The notes beneath the pieces are model-generated. The model saw nothing but the letters and a program-made list of their open reading frames with translations, was not told where the DNA came from and did no database searches. 64,000 nucleotides of DNA from HXMU1420-13 sp024742815 (GTDB lineage: Bacteria; Bacteroidota; Rhodothermia; Balneolales; Balneolaceae). Positions 1 through 9,115 of this stretch are shown piece by piece. How positions within the stretch are numbered: position 1 is the first letter of the stretch; each line of letters starts with the position of its first letter. The DNA is taken from NCBI GenBank assembly GCA_024742815.1, contig JANSXX010000003.1, positions 186,001 to 250,000 on the forward strand, given 5' to 3'. Position numbers and translations under genes: made by a program.

Positions 1-533
1 TAGCACAAGCAGCAGGTATTGATATTTTTGTAGGTGACCAACTCGCATCTTCAACCAATTTAGTATTTCAAATACTTCCTGCACTTTTCCACACTATAGG
101 TGGTGCCGTTGGATTAATTCTTGGAGTTGTATTCTTCTTACTGTTGAGTATTGCAGCCTTAACCTCAACGATTTCACTCTTAGAAGTACCCGTAGCTTTT
201 GTTATTGATGAATATGAAGTTCCTCGAAAAAAAGCAGCCTGGGGAGTTGGTCTTAGTATTCTTGTAGTTTCTGTAATTGTTGCTTTTAATACATCCCTCA
301 TTGGTACGTTTGATAATATTTTCAATAACTTCGGGCTTCCTCTCGGTGGTTTACTGATGTGTATTTTTGTAGGATATGTTTGGAAAACCGACTCGGCTTT
401 ATCAGAAATGGAGCTTGGATTTGCTGGAGTGAAACAAGGCTTATTCGCCAAAATATGGCCGATTTTCATCAAATTTATTTGTCCTTTGGTAATTGCTTAC
501 AACGTGTACCAAGGCATACTAGGAATGCTATAA
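1..533 (+). CDS. Sodium-dependent transporter, NSS (SNF) family, 3' end only
   Basis: The gene is cut by the left window edge; the open frame enters at base 3 and about 176 C-terminal residues are visible. It contains several hydrophobic helices (around LILGVVFFLLLSIAAL and ISLLEVPVAF) and the STISLLE and DEYEVPRKKAA pattern typical of helices 8-10 of bacterial Na+-coupled amino-acid symporters of the SLC6/LeuT fold. The substrate cannot be told from this end. A full-length homologue of the same family lies at 21144-22628 on the opposite strand. A strong hairpin terminator follows at 546-580, so the gene is probably not co-transcribed with efp. Confidence 0.85.
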   Translation, partial: AQAAGIDIFVGDQLASSTNLVFQILPALFHTIGGAVGLILGVVFFLLLSIAALTSTISLLEVPVAFVIDEYEVPRKKAAWGVGLSILVVSVIVAFNTSLIGTFDNIFNNFGLPLGGLLMCIFVGYVWKTDSALSEMELGFAGVKQGLFAKIWPIFIKFICPLVIAYNVYQGILGML

Positions 534-545
534 CTTTATTTGATC

Positions 546-580
546 AAAATGGTGGCTTGTCCACCATTTTCTTTTCTTTC
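546..580 (+). terminator. Intrinsic terminator after the NSS transporter
   Basis: A perfect 10-bp stem (AAAATGGTGG, 546-555, with CCACCATTTT, 561-570) with a 5-nt loop runs into a T-rich tail (CTTTTCTTT). It separates the transporter from the efp operon. Confidence 0.85.
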
Positions 581-640
581 ACTTGTTATCCAAAACGGGT
601 AGCCCTATTTTTGCGCAACTAAAAACGGAGTTACAATTTA

Positions 641-1210
641 ATGTCTAAAGTCTCAACGTCCGATTTCAGAAATGGTTTAGTTCTGGATCTCGATGGCGAA
701 TTATATTCTATCACAGAATTTCAGCATGTGAAACCCGGAAAGGGTCCTGCTTTTGTACGCACAAAATTAAAAGGTATCGTTAACGGCAAAAATATTGATA
801 AAACATGGCGCTCTGGCGAAAAAGCCGAGTCAATTCGTGTTGAAAACAGAGAGTATCAGTACTTATACAACGATGGTTCCATGTTCTACTTCATGAATAA
901 TGAAACTTATGAGCAAATACCAATTGCTCCCAATCAAGTAGAACGTCAGGATTTTATCATCGAAGGTCAGACCTGTAAAGTGCTGTTTAATGCCGATGAT
1001 GAACAAGTATTATACGCCGAACCACCAGATCATTTGGTGTTAACTGTTGAACAAACCGATCCCGGCGTAAAAGGTGATACTGCCCAAGGTGGTTCTAAAC
1101 CTGCTACCTTGGATTCTGGCGCTGTGGTAAACGTTCCACTATTCATTCAGGAAGGGGAAAAAATCCGAGTTGATACACGAACCGGATCATACATTGAACG
1201 AGCTAAATAA
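641..1210 (+). CDS. efp: Translation elongation factor P
   Basis: This 189-residue protein has the normal EF-P length and three-domain layout: an N-terminal KOW-like domain followed by two OB folds. It relieves ribosome stalling at polyproline stretches. The loop residue that is modified in many bacteria is present as K34 in the KPGKGPAF motif. The C-terminal OB signature (GEKIRVDTRTGSYIERAK) is intact. It is the first gene of a tight co-directional run, with only 6 nt before accB, an arrangement seen in many bacteria where efp and accBC are adjacent. The ATG is preceded by a purine-rich stretch (AAAACGGAG). Confidence 0.97.
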   Translation: MSKVSTSDFRNGLVLDLDGELYSITEFQHVKPGKGPAFVRTKLKGIVNGKNIDKTWRSGEKAESIRVENREYQYLYNDGSMFYFMNNETYEQIPIAPNQVERQDFIIEGQTCKVLFNADDEQVLYAEPPDHLVLTVEQTDPGVKGDTAQGGSKPATLDSGAVVNVPLFIQEGEKIRVDTRTGSYIERAK

Positions 1211-1216
1211 TTTGAT

Positions 1217-1690
1217 ATGGACTTAAAACTAATAAAGAATATCCTAACAATGATCTCTGACAGCGATGTGGACGAAGTTTCCATCGAAGAAGGAGATTTT
1301 AAAATCAAAGTAAAAAAGACCGGAACCGTTGAGCAAATTACATATACTCAACCTGCAGCCGCTCCCGCAGCACCGGCACAACCTGCTGCCCCTCAGGCTC
1401 CGGCTCAACCTGCACCTGTCGCTGAATCAGCGAGCAAGCCCACTGCAAGCGGAGAAACGGTTAAGTCGCCAATTGTAGGTACGTATTATCAAGCTGCTTC
1501 ACCAGATTCTGATCCATTCGTAAAAGTGGGCGATACTGTACAAAAAGGTCAAACATTGTGCATTATCGAAGCCATGAAAATAATGAATGAAATTGAAGCT
1601 GAATTTGGCGGAACTTTAAAAGAAATATTAGTTACCGATGGCACTCCCGTCGAATTTGATCAGCCTTTATTTATCATAGAAAAAAGCTAA
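1217..1690 (+). CDS. accB: Acetyl-CoA carboxylase biotin carboxyl carrier protein
   Basis: The 157-residue protein carries the biotin that shuttles CO2 in the first step of fatty-acid synthesis. Residues 1-36 form the usual N-terminal segment. Residues 46-75 are an Ala/Pro/Gln-rich flexible linker. Residues 80-157 are the biotinyl domain with the biotin attachment lysine K121 in EAMKIMNE. It sits 6 nt after efp and 9 nt before accC, so the carrier and the carboxylase are made from one transcript. Confidence 0.97.
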   Translation: MDLKLIKNILTMISDSDVDEVSIEEGDFKIKVKKTGTVEQITYTQPAAAPAAPAQPAAPQAPAQPAPVAESASKPTASGETVKSPIVGTYYQAASPDSDPFVKVGDTVQKGQTLCIIEAMKIMNEIEAEFGGTLKEILVTDGTPVEFDQPLFIIEKS

Positions 1691-1699
1691 TTCCACCGC

Positions 1700-3055
1700 A
1701 TGTTTAACAAAATACTGATTGCTAATCGCGGCGAAATTGCTCTTCGTATTATTCGAACATGTAAAGAGCTCGGCATCAAAACTGTGGCTGTTTATTCTAC
1801 CGCAGATGAAGAGAGCTTGCATGTAAAATTTGCGGATGAAGCCGTTTGCATAGGCCCTCCTGCCAGTAAAGACAGTTACTTAAAAATACCCAGCATTCTT
1901 GCAGCGGCCGAAATTACCAATGCAGAAGCTATTCACCCCGGCTATGGATTCCTCGCTGAAAATGCTGAATTTTCGAGAATCTGCACCGAGCACGATATCA
2001 AATTTATTGGTCCATCACCTGATGCAATCAATAAAATGGGTGATAAAGCGGTAGCCAAAGCAACAATGATTGCCAATAAAGTGCCGGTAGTTCCGGGAAG
2101 TGATGGAATTGTAGAATCGTATGAGGATGCTAAGAAAGTTTGTAAAGAAATTGGCTATCCTGTAATTATAAAAGCATCCGCTGGTGGTGGCGGACGTGGA
2201 ATGCGCGTGGTTGAACGCGAGGAAGATCTTAAAAAGAATTATGAGATGTGCTGCAACGAAGCTGCCAGTGCGTTTAATAATCCTGAGGTGTATATCGAGC
2301 GCTTTGTTAAAAATCCACATCATGTTGAAATTCAAGTATTGGCCGATCAACATGGAAATGCCATACACCTTGGCGAACGTGATTGTTCATCTCAACGACG
2401 ACATCAGAAGATTTTGGAAGAAGCTCCTTCTCCACTTATGACTCCCGATTTACGGGATCGAATGGGACTAGCGGCCGTTAACGCTGCCAAATCGGTAAAT
2501 TACGAAGGAGCTGGTACCGTAGAGTTTTTAGTAGATGATGATCTGAATTTCTACTTCATGGAAATGAATACAAGAATTCAGGTTGAACATCCGGTTACGG
2601 AAGAAGTAACAGGGCACGACTTAATAGAGCAACAAATTCGAGTTGCTGCTGGTGAAAAAATTGACGATCTGTCGGTAGAAATTGAAGGTCATTCGATTGA
2701 GTGCAGAATCAATGCCGAAGATCCGGAGCATGGGTTCCGTCCTTCTGCAGGTGTGATTACTGTTTTCCATCCACCGGGCGGTCATGGCGTACGTTTAGAT
2801 ACACACGCATACTCTGGGTATCGCATCCCTCCTTTTTACGATTCGATGATTGCAAAGCTGATTTGTACGGCTCCAACCAGAGAGCAAGCCATTGCAAAAA
2901 TGAAACGAGCGCTTGAAGAATTCATCATCGAAGGGATAAAAACTACCATCCCATATCATATTCAATTGCTGGACGATCCTAACTTTAAAGCAGGTTCAAT
3001 CAGCACTAAATATTTAGAAACATCATTCAAATTTAAACCTAAGGATCAAGAATGA
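1700..3055 (+). CDS. accC: Acetyl-CoA carboxylase, biotin carboxylase subunit
   Basis: This 451-residue ATP-grasp enzyme carboxylates biotin on AccB using ATP and bicarbonate. Visible landmarks are the N-terminal ILIANRGEIA motif, the ATP-binding glycine-rich loop KASAGGGGRGM, the EMNTRIQVEHPVTE active-site segment and the biotin-carboxylase C-terminal domain (SIECRINAEDP). Length and motifs are normal. Its stop overlaps the start of gcvH (ATGA), so the two are translationally coupled. The carboxyltransferase genes accA/accD are not in the window. Confidence 0.97.
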   Translation: MFNKILIANRGEIALRIIRTCKELGIKTVAVYSTADEESLHVKFADEAVCIGPPASKDSYLKIPSILAAAEITNAEAIHPGYGFLAENAEFSRICTEHDIKFIGPSPDAINKMGDKAVAKATMIANKVPVVPGSDGIVESYEDAKKVCKEIGYPVIIKASAGGGGRGMRVVEREEDLKKNYEMCCNEAASAFNNPEVYIERFVKNPHHVEIQVLADQHGNAIHLGERDCSSQRRHQKILEEAPSPLMTPDLRDRMGLAAVNAAKSVNYEGAGTVEFLVDDDLNFYFMEMNTRIQVEHPVTEEVTGHDLIEQQIRVAAGEKIDDLSVEIEGHSIECRINAEDPEHGFRPSAGVITVFHPPGGHGVRLDTHAYSGYRIPPFYDSMIAKLICTAPTREQAIAKMKRALEEFIIEGIKTTIPYHIQLLDDPNFKAGSISTKYLETSFKFKPKDQE

Positions 3056-3432
3056 GCACTCCTGCTGATTTAAAATATACCCGCGAACACGAATGGGTTC
3101 GCGATAACGGTGATGGCACTGTAACTGTTGGAATTACTGATTTCGCACAAGGCGAATTGGGAGACATCGTATTTGTTGAGTTGGAAGAAGCGGGAGCTGA
3201 CTATTCTAAAGACGATACGTTTGGTACTGTAGAAGCAGTAAAAACAGTTTCTGATCTTTACGCACCTATTGATGGCGAAGTGATTGAACTGAACGAAGCT
3301 CTTGAGGATAATCCTGAGCTCGTAAACGATGATCCCTATGGTGAAGGCTGGATGATTAAAATGAAAGTAGCAGATCCGGATCAGCTAGAAAGCTTACTAT
3401 CAGCCGAAGATTACCAAGGCATCACCTCTTAA
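3052..3432 (+). CDS. gcvH: Glycine cleavage system H protein
   Basis: This 126-residue lipoyl-carrier protein shuttles the aminomethyl group between the P, T and L proteins of the glycine cleavage system. The lipoylated lysine is K64 in the motif GTVEAVKTVSDLY. Its start codon overlaps the accC stop (ATGA). No gcvT or gcvP is present in the window, so this H protein is carried in a fatty-acid/biotin operon rather than with its usual partners. A lipoyl-relay role, as known for some H proteins, is possible but not shown by the sequence. Confidence 0.95.
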   Translation: MSTPADLKYTREHEWVRDNGDGTVTVGITDFAQGELGDIVFVELEEAGADYSKDDTFGTVEAVKTVSDLYAPIDGEVIELNEALEDNPELVNDDPYGEGWMIKMKVADPDQLESLLSAEDYQGITS

Positions 3433-3444
3433 TAATTCTTATAG

Positions 3445-4992
3445 ATGAGCAGACATAGCGAGTGGATTTTAATTCTTGATTATGGTTCACAATTCACGCA
3501 GTTAATAGCACGTCGTTTACGTGAGTTTAATATCTATTGCGAAATCCATCCGTTCAATGTCAATTTAGAGGAAGTCTTAACTCCAAAACCAAGTGGAGTT
3601 ATTCTTTCAGGTGGACCGATGAGCGTAAATGATGAAGGCGCTCCACACTTGCAAACGGAAATATTCGATTGGGATGCGCCAATTTTAGGTGTTTGCTATG
3701 GTTTGCAATTACTTTCCCATACCGCTATTCCCGGAAGTGTTGAAAAAGCTGAAAAGAGAGAATATGGTCGAGCCCACCTCATTATCGATAATTCTAGCGA
3801 TTTACTGAAAGATATTGAAGACGGCTCCGTAGTTTGGATGAGTCATGGCGATCATATTCATCAACTTCCTACTGATTTTGAAATCATCGGACACACAGCA
3901 AATGCAGATGTCGCTGCAGTTCGGCATATCAACAAACAAATATTTGGTGTACAATTTCACCCCGAAGTTGCCCACACCGATTGTGGTAAACAGCTGCTAA
4001 AAAACTTCGCTTATAATATTTGTGGATTATCCGGCGATTGGACCGCAGCCTCATTTATCGACGAGCAAGTGGCTTCTATTCGTGAAAAAGTTGGCTCTGA
4101 CAAGGTTTTGTGCGCGTTATCGGGTGGAGTGGATTCAACAGTGGTAGCAACGCTGATCCACAAAGCAATTGGCGATCAGCTAGAATGTGTATTTGTTGAT
4201 AATGGCTTATTGCGGAAAAATGAATTTGAAGATGTACTCCATCTTTACACTCGAGATTTGCATCTACCTGTTCGAGGGGTAGACGCCACTGATTTATTTA
4301 TGGACCGCTTGAGTGGCGTATCAGATCCCGAGAAAAAGCGCAAAATAATAGGCGTCAGCTTTATCGATGTTTTTGAGCAAGAAATAGGCACTGATTCTGA
4401 TTTCAAGTATTTAGCACAGGGCACACTCTATCCGGATGTAATTGAAAGTGTATCTTTTAAAGGTCCTTCCGCAACCATAAAATCTCATCACAATGTGGGT
4501 GGATTACCGGATAAAATGAAACTCGATTTAATTGAACCGGTTCGCGAATTATTCAAAGATGAAGTTCGGGATGTAGGGCGCGAATTAGGAATCCCCGAAC
4601 ATTTTATCTCACGGCATCCTTTTCCCGGACCAGGTTTAGGGATTCGAGTAATCGGTGAATTAAGCAAAGAACGACTCGATTTACTCAGAGAAGCAGATAA
4701 GATTTTTATTGATGAACTGAAGGCAAATCACTTGTACAACGAAACTTGGCAAGCCTTAGCTGTTCTTTTGCCGGTTCAAAGTGTTGGCGTTATGGGCGAT
4801 GAGCGCACCTATGAGTTCACCGTTGCCTTACGTGCAGTTACTAGTGTTGACGGTATGACCGCCGATTGGGCGCATCTCCCCTATGAGTTTTTGGCTCATG
4901 TTTCTAATCGGATAATTAACGAAATTAAGGGAATCAATCGCGTGGTGTACGATATCAGTTCTAAGCCGCCGGCCACCATCGAGTGGGAATAA
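3445..4992 (+). CDS. guaA: GMP synthase (glutamine-hydrolysing)
   Basis: This 515-residue enzyme converts XMP to GMP. The N-terminal class I glutamine amidotransferase domain has its nucleophile C84 in GVCYGLQLL and the His/Glu pair in QFHPEVAHTD. The central ATP-pyrophosphatase domain has the PP-loop ALSGGVDST (about residue 225). The C-terminal dimerisation domain ends in the diagnostic SSKPPATIEWE. It follows gcvH by 12 nt and reads as part of the same run. Confidence 0.98.
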   Translation: MSRHSEWILILDYGSQFTQLIARRLREFNIYCEIHPFNVNLEEVLTPKPSGVILSGGPMSVNDEGAPHLQTEIFDWDAPILGVCYGLQLLSHTAIPGSVEKAEKREYGRAHLIIDNSSDLLKDIEDGSVVWMSHGDHIHQLPTDFEIIGHTANADVAAVRHINKQIFGVQFHPEVAHTDCGKQLLKNFAYNICGLSGDWTAASFIDEQVASIREKVGSDKVLCALSGGVDSTVVATLIHKAIGDQLECVFVDNGLLRKNEFEDVLHLYTRDLHLPVRGVDATDLFMDRLSGVSDPEKKRKIIGVSFIDVFEQEIGTDSDFKYLAQGTLYPDVIESVSFKGPSATIKSHHNVGGLPDKMKLDLIEPVRELFKDEVRDVGRELGIPEHFISRHPFPGPGLGIRVIGELSKERLDLLREADKIFIDELKANHLYNETWQALAVLLPVQSVGVMGDERTYEFTVALRAVTSVDGMTADWAHLPYEFLAHVSNRIINEIKGINRVVYDISSKPPATIEWE

Positions 4993-5047
4993 AATCATCA
5001 GAACAAAATGGATTCTGTGTAGTGTAAGTGGCTACAAAAAAATTACA

Positions 5048-6796
5048 ATGAAAAAAGCACTATTCTTTTCGGTATTCGCCTTATTCTTCTATAGTTCTTT
5101 GTTTGCTCAAAGCATTGAAATGGGAAGAAATCTATATCAACAAGGAGATTTTGAACGAGCCATTTTTGTACTTGAACGAGTTCCCGGCGAAGAATCTGAA
5201 TTGTTACTGGGTAAAAGTCATTTCGCACAACGGAACTACCTAAAGGCAATAAATATATTGAGAGGGATATCAGATTCTAATACTGAATGGAATCAAGATG
5301 CGAGATATACTATGGCGTTAGCACATTTTCAGCTCAAAAATTATGCAGAGTCGCTCGAAACACTACATGGCTTACTAAGTGAGTCAAGAACAACTGCAAT
5401 CACTCGCAGAGCTGATCAATTTTACAACGATGTGCTTGGCTTCCTTACCGATAAACAACGATTCACGGTATTTAAAGCAGTTTCTGAGCAAGAAATTCAG
5501 TTAGATATTATAGAAAAAGCATTAGGTCGAGTCCATTATTCAGTAGCTACTGCATTATTTGATTTATATGAACGATCAAAAAGTAGTGAAAATACTTTGA
5601 GGGAAAATCGTATTAAAACAGCTTTATCAGATTCTATCCAATATCAACAGAGTTTCAATCCAAATCGCCTGAAAACAGCTCCTGATGGGATCTCATACAA
5701 CATTGGAGTTGTTTTACCGCAGTTCGAATTTGATGCAACGGAGTATGAAATCCCTCAACACTTGTACTATGGGATTCAGCTTGCAGTGGAACAATTCAAT
5801 CAAGAGAATCCGAATAAAAAGGCATTTATTACATACAGAAATACCAATCAAGAAGGAAGTTCAACAGTATCCATTTTAGCCGATCTGGTCTATAAAGAAG
5901 GAATTGATGTCCTGATTGGTCCCTTATTTTCTGAGGTAGCGAAAGAATTTTCAAATTTGGCTGAAGCTTACGAAATACCAATGTTGCTCCCTTTAGCCAA
6001 CGCTGATAGCCTAGATTTATACAATAATTTTGTATTTCAGCTAAACCCAAGTTTTGCCACACAAGGTAAAATTATGGCTAGAAAAGCAGTTAAAGAACTC
6101 GGCTATGATACACTTGGTGTGATCGCAGAAGCGCAATCACTTGGTGCCCCCGCAGCTAGAGCATTTAGGCACGAAGCAGAACGCCTTGGCGGTTATGTAG
6201 AATACTATTTTGAAGAAGATTTTGAGAGCCTAGGTTACGACATTAGAGATTATACTCAGTTTTTTACCACGGATACCCTCGATTCGGTAGCTATGGTTAA
6301 AGCAGTTTACGCACCATTTACAGGCTCTATAGCACAAACTCTGATCGAAAGTATGCTTACCGATTTGGAAGCAATGCGAAGTAAAGTAGCAATTTTAGGC
6401 TCAGAAGAATGGCGCGAAGTTAATATTGAATCTCGTCGCCTAGATTCTACCCAGCTATATTTTTCTCGCTCTTTTAACGTAGATACAAGCACTTCAGATG
6501 CACGTAAATTTATCTCCGAGTTCAGAATTAGGTTTTCAACCGTTCCTAACGATTTTGCTTTTATTGGCTATGATGCGGCTTCAGTGATCCTTGAACAATT
6601 AGACTTTGTAAATAACCCTGCAGACTTAAGAGACTCTTTAAAGGATTTACGTGGTTACAAGGGCTTGAGTATTGATGTGAGTTTTAATGGAACGCACGTA
6701 AATGAAAAAATATCAATAGAAAGGATGATTCGTGACTACGAACGAGTTTTTGTAGCACAACCCGGTCAAAGTCAGCAGAACAGGCGTCGACGTTAA
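5048..6796 (+). CDS. TPR plus periplasmic-binding-fold protein (LpoA/Peripla_BP_6-like)
   Basis: This 582-residue secreted protein starts with a signal peptide (MKKALFFSVFALFFYSSLFA, then Q21). Residues about 25-130 form TPR-like helical repeats (YQQGDFERAIFVLERVP, KSHFAQRNYLKAINIL). Residues about 215-570 have the type I periplasmic binding fold of branched-chain amino-acid receptors (IGVVLPQF, VLIGPLFSEVA, GYDAASVILEQL). The combination resembles penicillin-binding-protein activators such as LpoA, but a transport or sensory role cannot be excluded. It lies 55 nt after guaA and converges on mltG, a cell-wall gene, which mildly favours an envelope function. The C-terminus is very basic (QNRRRR). 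Confidence 0.75.
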   Translation: MKKALFFSVFALFFYSSLFAQSIEMGRNLYQQGDFERAIFVLERVPGEESELLLGKSHFAQRNYLKAINILRGISDSNTEWNQDARYTMALAHFQLKNYAESLETLHGLLSESRTTAITRRADQFYNDVLGFLTDKQRFTVFKAVSEQEIQLDIIEKALGRVHYSVATALFDLYERSKSSENTLRENRIKTALSDSIQYQQSFNPNRLKTAPDGISYNIGVVLPQFEFDATEYEIPQHLYYGIQLAVEQFNQENPNKKAFITYRNTNQEGSSTVSILADLVYKEGIDVLIGPLFSEVAKEFSNLAEAYEIPMLLPLANADSLDLYNNFVFQLNPSFATQGKIMARKAVKELGYDTLGVIAEAQSLGAPAARAFRHEAERLGGYVEYYFEEDFESLGYDIRDYTQFFTTDTLDSVAMVKAVYAPFTGSIAQTLIESMLTDLEAMRSKVAILGSEEWREVNIESRRLDSTQLYFSRSFNVDTSTSDARKFISEFRIRFSTVPNDFAFIGYDAASVILEQLDFVNNPADLRDSLKDLRGYKGLSIDVSFNGTHVNEKISIERMIRDYERVFVAQPGQSQQNRRRR

Positions 6797-6802
6797 GCTG
6801 AT

Positions 6803-7885
6803 TTACTCCGAAGATTGAGCTGCCTCTCTCTCCTTTTGACGTTTAATTCGATATTGCTCTCGTAACCATTTTCTCCATCGCTCCGAAGCCTCTTGATGTT
6901 CTGCAAATGTTCGAGAGAATTCATGTCCACCTTCTGGGTTTGCAACCATATACAAAAAATCATGCTTAGCAGGACGCAACGTAGCAATTATCGTAGATAA
7001 ACTAGGATTAGTGATAGGTGCAGGTGGTAATCCACGATTTAAATAGGTATTAAATGGATGCTGAAATTTGTAATCCTCAAAAAGTAATCTTCTTCGCTCA
7101 CCAAGTGCAAAGTTTACGGTAGGATCGGCTTCCAGTCGCATTCCTCTATCGATCCGATTCCAATATAAGCCAGCAATAATTGGTTTTTCGTCTTCAAGTT
7201 TTGCTTCCCACTCTACAATAGAGGCCATGGTTAAGATTTCTGCAATCGTATATCCCTTTTCATTCGCCTCATCTGAAAATGGTTCTACAACACTATCATC
7301 AAATTCTTTTAGAATCCGACGAATAATCTCTTTTGGGGTGGATGTCCAATAAACTCGATAAGTTTCCGGCAACATTCTGCCTAATAATTCTTCACTGGAT
7401 ATATTTAATTCGCTTAGGAAAACAGAATCTTTAAAAACTGCATATAAACTCTGGGATTCTAGCTTCAAACGTGAAGACACAGATGTTGAAAATCGTTCTT
7501 GATCGATGCCGGGTAGAATAACAATCTCAACGGGATCCTGAATACCAAGCGCAAGTTTTGATAATAATACTTCATATGAATACTCTCCTTCAAACTCATA
7601 ATTACCCACTTTAAATTGCCTCCAACCGAGTAACCGGGTAGCCCATTTAAAATCGGATGCATCAAATTCTGCATTATTTACTATCAGAAGATCAACTAGT
7701 TCAGATACTCCAATGGTTTCATGAATTTGGAGTGAGGCTGGTTCAGAAAATCGAAATGCATCATTGGCTGATAGACGAAGTTGACGTGTGCTAAATACTA
7801 AGAGTGCAACCACTAGCAGGGTTAATGAAGCAGTAGTAAAATCAGTTTTAGTGATCGAAAATTTTCTGAACAGATTCATAGCCAA
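6803..7885 (-). CDS. mltG: Endolytic peptidoglycan transglycosylase MltG
   Basis: This 360-residue inner-membrane protein cleaves nascent glycan strands to set their length. It has one N-terminal membrane helix (residues about 18-32), a LysM-like region and the YceG catalytic domain. The catalytic glutamate is E225 in ASIVEWEAKLEDE. The conserved C-terminal NPSLSTIIATLRPAKHDFLYMV segment (split here across the PALKAA-type motif) is intact. Two in-frame ATGs occur (7885 and 7879). It converges on the 5048 gene with only 6 nt between the stops. Confidence 0.92.
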   Translation of the reverse strand: MAMNLFRKFSITKTDFTTASLTLLVVALLVFSTRQLRLSANDAFRFSEPASLQIHETIGVSELVDLLIVNNAEFDASDFKWATRLLGWRQFKVGNYEFEGEYSYEVLLSKLALGIQDPVEIVILPGIDQERFSTSVSSRLKLESQSLYAVFKDSVFLSELNISSEELLGRMLPETYRVYWTSTPKEIIRRILKEFDDSVVEPFSDEANEKGYTIAEILTMASIVEWEAKLEDEKPIIAGLYWNRIDRGMRLEADPTVNFALGERRRLLFEDYKFQHPFNTYLNRGLPPAPITNPSLSTIIATLRPAKHDFLYMVANPEGGHEFSRTFAEHQEASERWRKWLREQYRIKRQKEREAAQSSE

Positions 7886-8031
7886 AGATACACAGTTCTA
7901 CTTAATGTATTTGTTTCAAAAAACGTAAACGAATTGAAATAGTTCGCAACCAATACAATTAGCACTCGTACCCATGCCCCGAAGAGCAAACGAGCTTTTG
8001 GATGCTGCAAAGCACCAAATGCCCTAAAGAA

Positions 8032-8064
8032 AAACCCGAACTTTGACCGGTTCGGGTTTCTTTA
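8032..8064. terminator. Bidirectional intrinsic terminator
   Basis: A 9-bp perfect stem (AAACCCGAA, 8032-8040, with TTCGGGTTT, 8051-8059) is flanked by A-rich sequence on the left and T-rich sequence on the right. It can terminate the minus-strand HD gene before mltG. The adjacent 7886-8031 holds no supportable gene. Confidence 0.75.
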
Positions 8065-8104
8065 TTTTCGATCAATAATTTCGACAATAAAATAGCTTCT
8101 GAAA

Positions 8105-8650
8105 TTAGCTACTCTCAAATACTTGTATCAAAAATTGAATATGTTCATTTATTGGCTTACCGATATACTCTGCTCCCTTATAAATATCATCTCTAGATAC
8201 ATTTGCAGCGAAATTTGCAGTCTTTAGTTTTTTAGTTACCGACTTTGGTTTCATCCCTTCAAATCCTGTGGGTCGCATTAAAGAAACGGCATGCATAAAT
8301 CCTGAAAGTTCATCACAAGCAAATAAATATCGTTCAATCTCTGTTTCTGGGTGCTTACCGGTACGCCCAGGTGCATGAGCTTTGATAGCGTTTATGATAG
8401 CCTCACTGAGATCATACTTAGGGAAAATATACTCGATGGCATAATTCGGATGTTGATCCGGATACTTTTCCCAATCTAAATCGTGTAATAATCCGGCAAT
8501 CCACCACTCATCAATTTCCGTACTATCCTTATGTAAGCTCTTGGCATAAGCTTCCATAGCAGTTGCCACCATTTCGCAATGATGCCTCAATGCATCGTTT
8601 TCGATAAAAGAATGTAATAGTTCTCTGCAATCTGCTCTTGGTATCATCAA
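8105..8650 (-). CDS. HD-domain hydrolase
   Basis: This 181-residue cytoplasmic protein belongs to the HD phosphohydrolase superfamily. The first metal ligand is in the RHHCEMVA motif (H23/H24) and the defining HD pair is H56-D57 in AGLLHDLDW. A further histidine in AIKAHAP and the late aspartate of ACDELSG complete the usual metal site. This small family is common next to no fixed partner and its substrate is unknown, probably a nucleotide or phosphate ester. It is transcribed divergently from the haem/YceI operon at 8700. Two adjacent ATGs are possible starts. Confidence 0.8.
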   Translation of the reverse strand: MMIPRADCRELLHSFIENDALRHHCEMVATAMEAYAKSLHKDSTEIDEWWIAGLLHDLDWEKYPDQHPNYAIEYIFPKYDLSEAIINAIKAHAPGRTGKHPETEIERYLFACDELSGFMHAVSLMRPTGFEGMKPKSVTKKLKTANFAANVSRDDIYKGAEYIGKPINEHIQFLIQVFESS

Positions 8651-8699
8651 CTTTTTGTTCGTTATTAATTAAAATTATTAACCACTCATCGTTATAACT

Positions 8700-9113
8700 G
8701 TGAAGCGCAGAATACTCAAAATATTTAAAAACATCGCATTTGTCTTCCTAATTACCTGTTCCGTTAGTTGCCTAAATAATATTGAAGATGTAACCGGAAC
8801 GGTTCAAACTAATGTGAGCTTTAGTGCAGATGTCCAACCCATCATGCAACAACACTGTGTGAGTTGTCATAACAATAATTTTGCTAATAATAACTTCAAC
8901 GCCACTTCGTATGAATCCATTTTATCAGGTTCAGGTACCGTTTATGGCAATCAGATTGTAGTACCAAATGAACCGGACCAAAGTGGACTCGTAGATATTA
9001 TTGAACCGAATCCCGAAAGTGGATTACAACGAATGCCAACCGGCGGGTCGCTGAGTGGAGACGAAATTCAAATTATTCGCGCCTGGATACGTGAAGGCGC
9101 TCAAAACAATTAA
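8700..9113 (+). CDS. Cytochrome c-like lipoprotein (CxxCH haem site)
   Basis: This 137-residue predicted lipoprotein starts at a GTG. Its signal region ends in a lipobox (CSVSC, Cys about 24). One c-type haem motif is present, HCVSCHN (about residues 58-64), in a domain of the type found in planctomycete/Bacteroidetes c-type cytochromes. A distal methionine may come from the RMPTGGSLSG loop. It begins a three-gene run with YceI and DUF5777 (2-nt gap, then a 1-nt overlap). Such trios are recurrent in Bacteroidota, and the context suggests an exported redox or lipid-carrier module. Confidence 0.85.
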   Translation: MKRRILKIFKNIAFVFLITCSVSCLNNIEDVTGTVQTNVSFSADVQPIMQQHCVSCHNNNFANNNFNATSYESILSGSGTVYGNQIVVPNEPDQSGLVDIIEPNPESGLQRMPTGGSLSGDEIQIIRAWIREGAQNN

Positions 9114-9115
9114 TC

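Noticed and set aside
7974..8027. A 17-codon frame (MPRRANELLDAAKHQMP) just before the 8032 terminator
   Set aside because: Too short, with no ribosome-binding site; the segment could be a small transcript but nothing else supports it.
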